Below, piece by piece: positions 27,721-35,754 of a stretch of 64,000 nucleotides of DNA (its first letter is position 1; every line of letters begins with the position of its first letter). The notes below the pieces were generated by a model. That model did not search any database and was not told where the DNA came from. It saw nothing but the letters and a program-made list of their open reading frames with translations. The DNA lies in assembly GCA_016291135.1 (NCBI GenBank), contig JAEFAE010000002.1, positions 1 through 64,000 of the forward strand, written 5' to 3'. The position numbers and the translations under genes are program-made. Source of the DNA: Bacteroidales bacterium (GTDB lineage: Bacteria > Bacteroidota > Bacteroidia > Bacteroidales > F082).

Positions 27721-28064
27721 ATGGAAAAACCGATTATCTTTGCCGAAAACAACGAGGTGGATAGTCTGAACGACTTCAATGGGCATTACTTCCACCTGTT
27801 GCTTTCAGAGTTGCTCTACAAGAACTACTAAGCTCTTCCATCCAGGCCTCCATCAACGGCCACGTCCTCACGGTGACGTTCACCGAGAACCTCGGTGACG
27901 TACAGATCGACATCACCAGCGCCTCGGGCGGTGCGGTAAGCTACGGCCACGTCTGGACCCCCGACAGCTACATCGCCTACATCCCCAACACGGGCAGCTA
28001 CGTGGTCACCATCACCCTCGGCAACGGGGATGAGTATTACGGCGAGTTCGAGGTGACGGATTAA
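27721..28064 (+). pseudogene. Collapsed third TPR-regulator/DUF3244 cassette
   Basis: Positions 27721-27831 encode 36 residues, 'MEKPIIFAENNEVDSLND' and onward to a stop. They match residues about 50-85 of the TPR regulators. The stop is directly followed by the C-terminal DUF3244 domain (27831-28064), with no signal peptide or N-terminus. About 1.7 kb has been lost at the junction. The regulator piece mixes residues typical of copy 1 ('SLNDFNGHYF') and copy 2 ('FAEN.EVDSL'). The 63-residue ORF at 27873 in the track is part of this remnant and probably not a gene. Confidence 0.85.
27838..28062 (+). repeat. 225-bp direct repeat, second copy
   Basis: Nearly identical to 24731-24955 (offset 3107). 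Differences seen include ccatgccctc/ccacgtcctc and gatgtg/gatgag, and the stop codon changes from TGA to TAA. Recombination between the two copies would delete the lipoprotein and the T9SS gene between them. Confidence 0.9.
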
Positions 28065-28119
28065 ACAATAAAAGCGCTAAATCAAAAATAACTGCCACAA
28101 TTATTAACGATTCCGTGTT

Positions 28120-28179
28120 ATGAAAAAGATCTGCATTCTATTCTCGGTTGAGACCGGGAAACTGGTCGTGGTAAAATAA
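28120..28179 (+). other. 19-codon ORF, probable remnant
   Basis: ATG followed by Lys-Lys and a short hydrophobic run, then 'TGKLVVVK' and a stop. It looks like a signal-peptide start joined to an unrelated tail by a deletion. It lies in the 209-base gap before the next gene, in a segment that already carries other remnants. Low confidence as a gene. Confidence 0.3.
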
Positions 28180-28273
28180 CCATTGTCACCTTTTGACAGA
28201 CGAAAGAAAACAACATAACTTTGCAGATAAACGATTTCAACAACGATTACAAACCCATAAAACAATAGGAACC

Positions 28274-29617
28274 ATGAAAAGACACGCTATCATAACAACC
28301 CTTCTCCTCCTGCTACTGGTTACAGAAATGGTGAAGGCTCAACAATGGAGGGAACTACCTACGGGGGTCACCGAAGACCTCTATGATGTCTGCTGCATCG
28401 ACACCAACACAGTTTTCGCGTGTGGACAGAACGGAGTGATTTTGAAGACCACCGATGGCGGGGAAACGTGGGAGGAGAAATACCGCCAACCAGGCTGCCA
28501 AATGACCAAGATGTATTTTATTAATCCACAGGTTGGTTATGTTTTTTGTGATTCGAACATTTCCATCTCCTCCCATACATGGTCGCTGATGAAAACCGAA
28601 GACGGAGGGGAGAGTTGGCAAAGTACAGGAACGCCCCAAAACAGTAGTTTCGTTTATCTTGATGACTGGAATGCTCTTACCAATCGATATGTCTGTAGTG
28701 AGATGGCTTTTAAAGGCACTGATACCATATTTGTAGCTATTTCGCTCGACGGACTATACAGAAGTCTGGATGGCGGCGAAAGTTTTGAAATAATACCCAT
28801 AGAGGGTTTTGCGGGTTCCGAAGTGCGCGGTTTCTATCTTGAGGATAATATAGGATACCTCTTATGGTGGAACAGAAAATATTACACAGCCGGCATTGCC
28901 AAGACTGAAGACGGTGGGGGGAGTTGGCATCGGATTGACTCTGATTTAGGAATAACAAGCTCCATTATTTATTTTGCCCATTTCCAAGACAAAAACAATC
29001 TACGGGTTTTCGGCTGGTTTAACGTCGGCCCTTACGACTTTTCTTTGTTGGACACCCATGATGGTTTTCAAACATTTGATATGAATGGCGTGGAATCTGG
29101 TCTTACTTGGTGGTACGATGTTCTCTATGAAGAGTATCGAAAATGTCACTTCACAGACCGAAATCATGGAATGGCATTCTATGTTGGAAAAGACATGGTT
29201 GACTTGTGGGATGTTTCCTACACAGAGGACAATGGCTCTTCGTGGACATCTTATTCCCATACTGCCTTTCCGAATTACCCGGATCGACTGTATGACGTTG
29301 ATGGAATCGACACGGTGTTTTTCATTTCTGGTGAAAACGGACTCGTCGCCAAGAATCGGCAATTCACTTTGATGGACAATGTTGAGCAAGATGAATCCAC
29401 GGTTAGCGTTTATCCCAATCCCATGGTTGACAAGCTGTTTGTGAAATGCGAGGAAGAATCGGATGTGACACTGTTTTCCAGCACCGGCCAGGTGTTGTAT
29501 GAAAAAAGGATCGTTTCCGAAACCATTGATGTAAGCGGTCTCGAACCCGGGTTGTATCTGATACGAATCGCTAATTCTGATGGGATCTCCCATGTCAAGA
29601 AACTGATCAAGCAATGA
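28274..29617 (+). CDS. T9SS-sorted YCF48-like beta-propeller protein
   Basis: I start at ATG 28274 (447 residues), which opens a signal peptide ending 'MVKAQQ'; the ORF track start at 28193 adds 27 unlikely residues. The body has BNR/Asp-box-like repeats ('KTTDGGETWEE', 'KTEDGGESW', 'KTEDGGGSW', 'YTEDNGSSW') as in YCF48/Hcf136-type propellers. The C-terminus is a type A T9SS sorting domain ('VSVYPNPMVDKLF' to 'KKLIKQ'). It is expected at the cell surface. The AT-rich DNA and the remnants around it suggest an accessory gene. Confidence 0.85.
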   Translation: MKRHAIITTLLLLLLVTEMVKAQQWRELPTGVTEDLYDVCCIDTNTVFACGQNGVILKTTDGGETWEEKYRQPGCQMTKMYFINPQVGYVFCDSNISISSHTWSLMKTEDGGESWQSTGTPQNSSFVYLDDWNALTNRYVCSEMAFKGTDTIFVAISLDGLYRSLDGGESFEIIPIEGFAGSEVRGFYLEDNIGYLLWWNRKYYTAGIAKTEDGGGSWHRIDSDLGITSSIIYFAHFQDKNNLRVFGWFNVGPYDFSLLDTHDGFQTFDMNGVESGLTWWYDVLYEEYRKCHFTDRNHGMAFYVGKDMVDLWDVSYTEDNGSSWTSYSHTAFPNYPDRLYDVDGIDTVFFISGENGLVAKNRQFTLMDNVEQDESTVSVYPNPMVDKLFVKCEEESDVTLFSSTGQVLYEKRIVSETIDVSGLEPGLYLIRIANSDGISHVKKLIKQ

Positions 29618-29633
29618 CGCTGGCATTAACAAA

Positions 29634-30042
29634 TTGTTATTAGATATAATCACCAAAGCCCGTATCGAGACCCTTGTCGGACAGGGCAAAAGTTTCGCCG
29701 AGGCCAAGTGGCAGGCGGAAGGTGAATTCCAGGACTTTCTTGGCGTGACCGAGCATTTCAACCAAGGCTTCGAACAGATGTCCATCGCCTCGGAAGGCGA
29801 CTTCAACGCTATGCTACTGGTCGCCGAATTCGTCTATCCCGACAAAGCCACTCCTACTCCGGAGTTGGGCGGTGCAGGAGCGGTCTCCAACATTCTCGTA
29901 AAAGACGTGACGCATTTCGACGGCGAGCAAGCTCGGTGGTCCTTTCAAGGATGGTTCTGCAACTATAGCGTATTACGAAGATTCCGACACCCCGACCTTC
30001 ACCAAGCAAATCACTTGGACAGGAGGTTGGATGCAAAAATAA
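29634..30042 (+). pseudogene. Decayed gene fragment (Bacteroidota hypothetical)
   Basis: The frame from 29634 (no ATG, TTG only) reads 'ARIETLVGQGKSFAEAKWQ' and on to about 29930. This resembles part of a family of Bacteroidota surface lipoproteins that I recall only by pattern. The reading then makes sense only in another frame, ending 'TIAYYEDSDTPTF...GGWMQK' with a stop at 30040-30042. So both the 5' end and a frameshift mark it as broken. It lies at the right edge of the AT-rich accessory segment. Confidence 0.6.
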
Positions 30043-30045
30043 ATA

Positions 30046-31725
30046 CTAAAACCCGTTCAACGACATCGTCACAGTGGGGATGAGCAGCAGGGCCCCGATG
30101 ACGATCAGCACCAAGATGAACTTCCAGATGAACCGCACCCATTTTTCCCAAGGAATGCGAGCCACGCCCAGGGTGGCGATGAGCACGCCCGAGGTGGGGG
30201 TGATCATGTTGGTGAAGCCGTCGCCAAACTGGAAAGCCATCACCGTGGTCTGACGTGAGATGCCGATCAGGTCGCTGAAAGGCGCCATGATGGGCATGGT
30301 GATGGCGGCCTTGGCCGAACCCGAAGGGATGACGATGTTGATCAGGGTCTGGATGCCGTACATGATCTCGGTGGAGGCGATGGTTCCCAGGTTGTTCATC
30401 GACTTCGACAGGCCGTAGAGGATGGTGTCGATGACGCCGCCGTCCTGCAACACGATGACGATCCCTGCGGCCAACCCCACCACGATTGCCGCCGAGAGGA
30501 TGTCGCCCATCCCCTCGATGAAAAGCTTGGCGATGTCACTGGCGCTCTTGCCGATGGCCAGTCCGCTGCAGACGCCCATGAAGAGGAACAAGGTGGCGAT
30601 CTCCATGATGTACCAGCCATAGCCCAACACGCCCACGATGAGGTAATAGACCGTGCCGAACAGCAGCGTCAGGATGAAATACGCCACCGACTTGCGCAAG
30701 GCAAAGAACCCAATCATGGCAAACATACCAGCGCCGATAGGCAGCAAGGGCAGGGTAGAGGCCTTGTTGCCGACCTTCATCGTGGTCATGGGATAGCGGA
30801 TGGCACAAAAGACCAGGAGGGCGGTGATGAGGCCATAGACGATCCAGGAAGGTGAAAGATGAAAACGGCACTTTGCGTCCTTGCTCGGAGCGGCGCTTTG
30901 CGGAGCGCCGTGGCCATCCCCTTGACTTCGGTCTGCTGCCTCCCGACTTTCGACTTCGGTCTGCTGCCTTCTCCAATATTCGTCATCTTCGTAAACGACC
31001 GATGCCATCGGATGCTTCTTCACCTTGTTGGCGTACCACAGCACGAAAACAATACCGATGACCGTCAGGATGACCCAACAGACAAAACGGTAGCCGATGC
31101 CCGAAAACAACGGGATGTCGGCGATGCCTTGGGCGATGCCGATGGTGAAGGGGTTGAGCATGGCTCCCGAGAAACCGATGTGCGCCGCCACATACACCAT
31201 GCAGACACCGACGATGGAGTCGTAGCCCATGGAGATGGCCAAGGGGATGACAATCAAGGTGAAGGCGATGGTCTCCTCGCTCATGCCGAATACCGAGCCG
31301 AAAAGGCTGAACAAGATCATGATCAGGGTGATGATGATGTTGTTGACCCCGATTTTTCGGATGACCCTGTTGTGTTCCATCCGTTTCGTGAAACGCAAGA
31401 AAGCCATGATACCCGTGTCGATGGCCCGGCTCTTGTTCATGATCCAGAAGGCACCTCCGACGATCAAAATGAACACGATGATGCCGCTCTGCTTTTCGAA
31501 GCCCTTGTACAACGCGGAGAATACCTGCCAGGTCTGGGGCTCGGCGTGGAACTCCGCGGCGTGCTCCTCGGGGAGCTGATCCTGGTAGTAAAACGTGGTG
31601 ACCGACTGTCCGCCCACGTCCTCGGTGACGTATTTTCCGGGTTTGATGAACCAGGTCATCATGGCCGCCAACAGGATGCAACAAAAAACGATGACAAAAG
31701 TATGCGGAACCTTGCGTTTTTTCAT
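30046..31725 (-). CDS. YfcC/DcuC-family transporter
   Basis: A 559-residue inner-membrane protein with about 12 helices. The ORF track starts at 31773, but the ATG at 31725 begins the usual family start 'MKKRKVPHTFVIVF'. Conserved blocks include 'GYDSIVGVCMVYVAAHIGF' and 'IVIPSGSAKAAITMPIMAP'. The family includes anaerobic C4-dicarboxylate carriers and YfcC proteins of uncertain substrate, often amino acids or peptides. The gene is divergent from two secreted peptidases. A charged cytoplasmic loop is enlarged by an odd insertion (see repeat 30858-30990). Confidence 0.8.
   Translation of the reverse strand: MKKRKVPHTFVIVFCCILLAAMMTWFIKPGKYVTEDVGGQSVTTFYYQDQLPEEHAAEFHAEPQTWQVFSALYKGFEKQSGIIVFILIVGGAFWIMNKSRAIDTGIMAFLRFTKRMEHNRVIRKIGVNNIIITLIMILFSLFGSVFGMSEETIAFTLIVIPLAISMGYDSIVGVCMVYVAAHIGFSGAMLNPFTIGIAQGIADIPLFSGIGYRFVCWVILTVIGIVFVLWYANKVKKHPMASVVYEDDEYWRRQQTEVESREAADRSQGDGHGAPQSAAPSKDAKCRFHLSPSWIVYGLITALLVFCAIRYPMTTMKVGNKASTLPLLPIGAGMFAMIGFFALRKSVAYFILTLLFGTVYYLIVGVLGYGWYIMEIATLFLFMGVCSGLAIGKSASDIAKLFIEGMGDILSAAIVVGLAAGIVIVLQDGGVIDTILYGLSKSMNNLGTIASTEIMYGIQTLINIVIPSGSAKAAITMPIMAPFSDLIGISRQTTVMAFQFGDGFTNMITPTSGVLIATLGVARIPWEKWVRFIWKFILVLIVIGALLLIPTVTMSLNGF
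30858..30990 (-). repeat. Repeat-bearing insertion inside the YfcC-type gene
   Basis: This stretch encodes about 40 residues of low-complexity charged sequence between two membrane segments. It holds an 18-base direct repeat (30924-30941 and 30952-30969, gacttcggtctgctgcct) with a 28-base period, so the two copies are read in different frames ('QQTEV' and 'AADRS'). It also holds a perfect 7-bp inverted repeat (30891-30910, CGGCGCT/AGCGCCG) and a GGTGAAAGATGAAAA tract. It looks like inserted non-coding DNA that stayed open. Confidence 0.7.
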
Positions 31726-31738
31726 GGCTGGAAAATGA

Positions 31739-31770
31739 TTTGCAATAATACGAAAAATGACGTAACTTTG
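31739..31770 (+). promoter_or_regulatory. Promoter of the peptidase genes (TTTG-N20-TAACTTTG)
   Basis: TTTG at 31739-31742 and TAACTTTG at 31763-31770 are 20 bases apart, an excellent Bacteroidota promoter, 40 bases before the ATG at 31811. It overlaps the leader of the divergent transporter gene. Confidence 0.75.
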
Positions 31771-31810
31771 CACGCTCTTATCATCGAATCGGTATTTTTA
31801 ACTTAATATT

Positions 31811-33451
31811 ATGAAAATCAAACATTTAACAATTATTGCAGCGGTGGCGTTGATCGCCTCTGCCTGCTCCAATGCGCCCAAACAGCCTGTTGTGGAGCAA
31901 CAACCCCAGCCCAAACTCATCGACAAGTATGCCCAGTATACGCTGACCACCGACATCAGCCACCTCAGCGAGAACGAGAAGGAGATGCTTCCCCTGCTGT
32001 TCGAGGCCGCCGACATCATGGACCAGCTTTTCTGGATGGAGAACTACGGCGACAAGGACGAACTGATGGCCAAGATCAGCGATCCCGACGTGCAGCGTTT
32101 TGCCTGCATCACCTACGGCCCTTGGGATGGCCTCGACGGCAACAAGTCGTTCGTGGAAGGCATCGGTGAGAAGCCTGCCGGAGCGCAGTTCTATCCTCAG
32201 GACATGACCGAGGAAGAATGGAACGCCTTCGACGATCCTAACAAGAACAGCCAATACACCATGATCGTCCGCGATGAGAACGGTGCCCTGAAGTGCGTGT
32301 GGTATCACGACTACTTCGAGCAACAGATCAAGAAAGCCGCTTCCTTGCTCGACGATGCCTCCGAGTTGGCCGGCGACGAGGAGTTCGCCACCTACCTGGC
32401 CCTGCGTGCCAAGGCCCTCCGCAGCGACGACTACCTGGAGAGCGACATGCGCTGGATGGACGTCCGCAACAACAACATCGACATGGTGATCGGACCCATC
32501 GAGAACTACACCGACGCCCGCTATGGCATCAAGGCCTCCCACGAGGCGTTCATCCTGATCAAGGACCAGGAGTGGACCAAGCAGCTGGCCCGTTATGCCC
32601 AGTTTGTGCCTGAACTGCAGAAGCAGCTTCCCGTTTCGGAGGAATACAAGAAGGAAGTGCCTGGCAGCGATGTCGATTTGGCCGCCTACGACGTGGTCTA
32701 TTACGCCGGCGACTGCAACGCCAACAGCAAGACCATCGCCATCAACCTGCCCAACGACGAGCGTGTGCAGCTGGAACGCGGCACCCGCAAGCTCCAGCTC
32801 AAGAACGCCATGGCCGCCAAGTTCGAGAAGATCCTGGTGCCGCTCTCAGGCGTTCTCATGACCCCCGAGTCGATGGAACACATCAAGTTCGACGCCTTCT
32901 TCGCCAACGTGATGTTCCACGAGACCGCCCACGGCATGGGCATCAAGAACACCATCACCGGCAAGGGCTCCGTGCATAGCGCCCTGGGCAACCAGTACAA
33001 CGCCATCGAAGAAGCCAAGGCCGACGTGCTGGGCCTCTACCTGGTGACCAAGCTCGCCGAGATGGGTGAATATACCAACACCGAGCTGGTCGACAACTAC
33101 ACCACCTTCCTGGCCGGGATCTTCCGCTCGGTGCGTTTCGGTGCCGCCAGCGCCCATGGCAAGGCCAACATGCTCGAATTCAACTACATGCAGAAAGAAG
33201 GTGCCTTCACCCGCAACGAACAGGGCCAGTATGCCATCGACTTCGAGAAGATGAAGGCGGCCGTCGAGAAACTCGCAGGCGACATCCTGATGTGCCAGGG
33301 CAACGGTGACTACGAGGCCGCCAAGGCTTGGCTGGGCGAGATGAGCGTCATCCATCCCGAACTCCAGGCCGACCTCGACCGCGTCAACAACGCCGGCATC
33401 CCCACCGACATCTATTACAACATGGGACCGGACGTGCTTCTCAAGAAGTAA
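31811..33451 (+). CDS. M49-like (DPP3-type) zinc peptidase lipoprotein
   Basis: A 546-residue lipoprotein (lipobox ASAC at about 17-20). The zinc motif is 'HETAHGMG' (His370, Glu371, His374) with a downstream 'EEAKADVLGLY' (Glu400/401) as the third ligand region. This is the dipeptidyl-peptidase III-like group, in its bacterial HExxH form rather than the classical HExxxH. It probably removes dipeptides from short peptides in the periplasm. An S46 dipeptidyl peptidase follows 54 bases later, and a transporter is divergent. Peptide use is inferred from this set. Confidence 0.8.
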   Translation: MKIKHLTIIAAVALIASACSNAPKQPVVEQQPQPKLIDKYAQYTLTTDISHLSENEKEMLPLLFEAADIMDQLFWMENYGDKDELMAKISDPDVQRFACITYGPWDGLDGNKSFVEGIGEKPAGAQFYPQDMTEEEWNAFDDPNKNSQYTMIVRDENGALKCVWYHDYFEQQIKKAASLLDDASELAGDEEFATYLALRAKALRSDDYLESDMRWMDVRNNNIDMVIGPIENYTDARYGIKASHEAFILIKDQEWTKQLARYAQFVPELQKQLPVSEEYKKEVPGSDVDLAAYDVVYYAGDCNANSKTIAINLPNDERVQLERGTRKLQLKNAMAAKFEKILVPLSGVLMTPESMEHIKFDAFFANVMFHETAHGMGIKNTITGKGSVHSALGNQYNAIEEAKADVLGLYLVTKLAEMGEYTNTELVDNYTTFLAGIFRSVRFGAASAHGKANMLEFNYMQKEGAFTRNEQGQYAIDFEKMKAAVEKLAGDILMCQGNGDYEAAKAWLGEMSVIHPELQADLDRVNNAGIPTDIYYNMGPDVLLKK

Positions 33452-33505
33452 GGAAACAGCATCAGAAATAGACCAACCATTAAACAAATCAACCAATCAA
33501 CAATA

Positions 33506-35722
33506 ATGAAAAGAATTCTCGTATTTGCGCTCGCCATCCTCGCACTGGTTGGCCGCGTTCGTGCCGACGAAGGCATGTGGCTCCCGATGTTCGTGGAGCG
33601 TCTGAACTATGTCGATATGCAGAAAATGGGTCTGCAGTTGACGCCTGAAGAACTGTACAGCATCAACCACAGCAGTTTGAAGGACGCCATCGTGGGTCTG
33701 GGAAGCACGCCCAAGCCCACCGGTTTCTTCTGCACGGGTGAGATCGTCTCCGAAAAGGGACTGCTCTTCACCAACCACCACTGCGGCTACAGTGCCATCC
33801 AGAAACTCAGCTCCGTGGAGCACGACTACCTGAAAGACGGCTTCTGGGCCAAGAATTACAGCGAAGAACTGCCCGCTCCCGACATGACGGCCTCTTTCCT
33901 GATCCGCATGGAAGACGTCACCGAGGAGGTGCTGGGTGTGGTCGCCGACACTATGGACTGGCAAGCCCGTGGCAAGGCCATCGATGCCAAGATCAAGGAG
34001 CTCCAGGAAGCTGCTTCCGAAGACGGCAAGTACAACCCCGTCATCAAGGGCTTCTTCGAGGGTAATGAGTATTATATGTTTGTGTATCAAGTGTATACCG
34101 ACGTTCGTCTGGTGGGTGTCGCCAACTCCTCCATCGGCAAGTTCGGTGGCGACACCGACAACTGGATGTGGCCCCGCCACACGGGCGACTTCTCCATCTT
34201 CCGCGTCTATGCCGACAAAGACGGCAACCCGGCTGCCTACTCCAAGGACAACGTGCCGCTGACGCCCAAGCACCACCTCCCCATCAGCCTCGATGGCGTG
34301 AAGCAAGACGATTTCACCATGATCTGGGGCTTCCCGGGCAGCACCGAGCGTTACATGTCGAGCTACGGCATCGACTACAACGTGGATACCTTCTATCCCA
34401 TCATTATCGATGTCTTCGGCAAACAGCTCGAAGTGATGGATGAGTTCATGCAAAAGGACGACGCCATCAACTTGATGTATGCCGACAACCACGCCGGCTT
34501 GGCCAACACTTGGAAGAACTTCATCGGACAGTGCACCATGCTCCGCAAGAACAAGGTCAGCGAAGCCAAGGTGGCCCTCGAGAACGACTTTACCAATTGG
34601 GTCAACGGCAAGGCCGACCGCAAGGCGGAATACGGCGAGGCTCTCCCGAACCTCCAGAAGGCTTACCAAGACCTCGGTACCGTAGCCAAACAGCTGTTCT
34701 ATCCCAGCTTAACGATTCAAGTCGGCCCCATCGGCCGTGCTGCTGTTTTTGCGGGTTACTATATGGCTGCCACGAGCAAGGACAAGGAGATGTTGGAAGC
34801 GGCTACCATGGAGCTTCAAGGCATGGATGTGGACGGTTTCTTCGCCGAGACCGATCCTCAGGTGGAACACAAGACCTTCGCCGAGATGCTGAAGCTGTAC
34901 CGCAACGCTTTCGACGCCAACGAACTTCCCGAGTTCTACACCACCATCATCGACAAGAAGTTCAAGGGCGACATCGACGCCTTTGCCGACTATGTCTATG
35001 AAAACTCCTTCTTTGCCACGCCCGAGAGCATCAAGGCCTTCATCGCCAAGCCGAATGCCAAGAAGATGGCCAAGGACTATGCCTTCCAAATCAGCCAACA
35101 GCTGATGGAAACCCGCGTGCAGGCTGCTCCTGCGTATCTCAAAGCCCAGACCGTTGTTTCCGAGAACGACCATGTCTTTGTCAAGGGCCTCCGCGAGTAT
35201 TATGCCGAAACCCAGCCCGGCAAGAGCCTCTATCCCGATGCCAACTCCACCATGCGTATGAGCTACGGCTCTGTCAAGGACTACATGCCCGCCGACGCCG
35301 TCCACTACGACTATGTGTGCACCGCCAACGGCATCCTCGAGAAGTATGTGCCTGGCGACTATGAGTTCGACGCCCCCAAGCGCCTCATCGAGCTCATCGA
35401 GAAGAAGGACTTCGGTCCGTATGCGGATGAGAACGGCGATCTGATCGTGTGCTTCCTCTCCACCAACGACATCACCGGTGGCAACTCCGGCAGTCCCATC
35501 ATGAACGGCAAGGGCGAACTCATCGGCTTGGCCTTCGACGGCAACTGGGAAGCCATGAGCGGCGACGTCAACTTCGAACCTCGTCTGCAGCGTACCATCA
35601 ACGTGGATGCCCGTTACGTGCTCTTCGTCATCGACAAGTACGCCGGCGCCACCAACCTCATCAACGAGCTTGACATCCGCAAGTCGGAACCGCAGCCCAT
35701 GCGTGAGGAAGTGGAAGAATAA
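33506..35722 (+). CDS. S46 family dipeptidyl peptidase, DPP7 type
   Basis: A 738-residue periplasmic serine exopeptidase with a signal peptide (cleaved near residue 20). The triad is visible: His in 'FTNHHCGY' (about 92), Asp in 'TDNWMWPRHTGDFS', and Ser661 in 'GGNSGSPI'. The S46 family releases N-terminal dipeptides. The residue 18 after the catalytic Ser sets specificity in studied members (Gly in DPP7, Arg in DPP11). Here it is Gly ('AFDGNWEAM'), so cleavage after hydrophobic residues is predicted. It probably works with the M49-like enzyme just upstream. Confidence 0.93.
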   Translation: MKRILVFALAILALVGRVRADEGMWLPMFVERLNYVDMQKMGLQLTPEELYSINHSSLKDAIVGLGSTPKPTGFFCTGEIVSEKGLLFTNHHCGYSAIQKLSSVEHDYLKDGFWAKNYSEELPAPDMTASFLIRMEDVTEEVLGVVADTMDWQARGKAIDAKIKELQEAASEDGKYNPVIKGFFEGNEYYMFVYQVYTDVRLVGVANSSIGKFGGDTDNWMWPRHTGDFSIFRVYADKDGNPAAYSKDNVPLTPKHHLPISLDGVKQDDFTMIWGFPGSTERYMSSYGIDYNVDTFYPIIIDVFGKQLEVMDEFMQKDDAINLMYADNHAGLANTWKNFIGQCTMLRKNKVSEAKVALENDFTNWVNGKADRKAEYGEALPNLQKAYQDLGTVAKQLFYPSLTIQVGPIGRAAVFAGYYMAATSKDKEMLEAATMELQGMDVDGFFAETDPQVEHKTFAEMLKLYRNAFDANELPEFYTTIIDKKFKGDIDAFADYVYENSFFATPESIKAFIAKPNAKKMAKDYAFQISQQLMETRVQAAPAYLKAQTVVSENDHVFVKGLREYYAETQPGKSLYPDANSTMRMSYGSVKDYMPADAVHYDYVCTANGILEKYVPGDYEFDAPKRLIELIEKKDFGPYADENGDLIVCFLSTNDITGGNSGSPIMNGKGELIGLAFDGNWEAMSGDVNFEPRLQRTINVDARYVLFVIDKYAGATNLINELDIRKSEPQPMREEVEE

Positions 35723-35723
35723 A

Positions 35724-35754
35724 AGCGGAAAGTGAACGTGGAAAGAGGAAAGTG
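35724..35754 (+). repeat. GTGGAAA-type repeat at the start of the CotH gene
   Basis: The tract agcggaaagtgaacgtgg continues with aaagaggaaagtg and overlaps the only plausible start codons (GTG 35732 or 35738). It is the same low-complexity motif found inside several genes downstream. Confidence 0.6.

Noticed and set aside
27873-28064. 63-residue ORF in the track as a complete DUF3244 gene
   Set aside because: It lacks a signal peptide and the N-terminal part of the domain, and sits directly after a truncated regulator fragment; it is a remnant.
30891-30910. The 7-bp hairpin in the YfcC-type gene as a terminator
   Set aside because: It is inside an intact coding frame and has no T-run on either strand.
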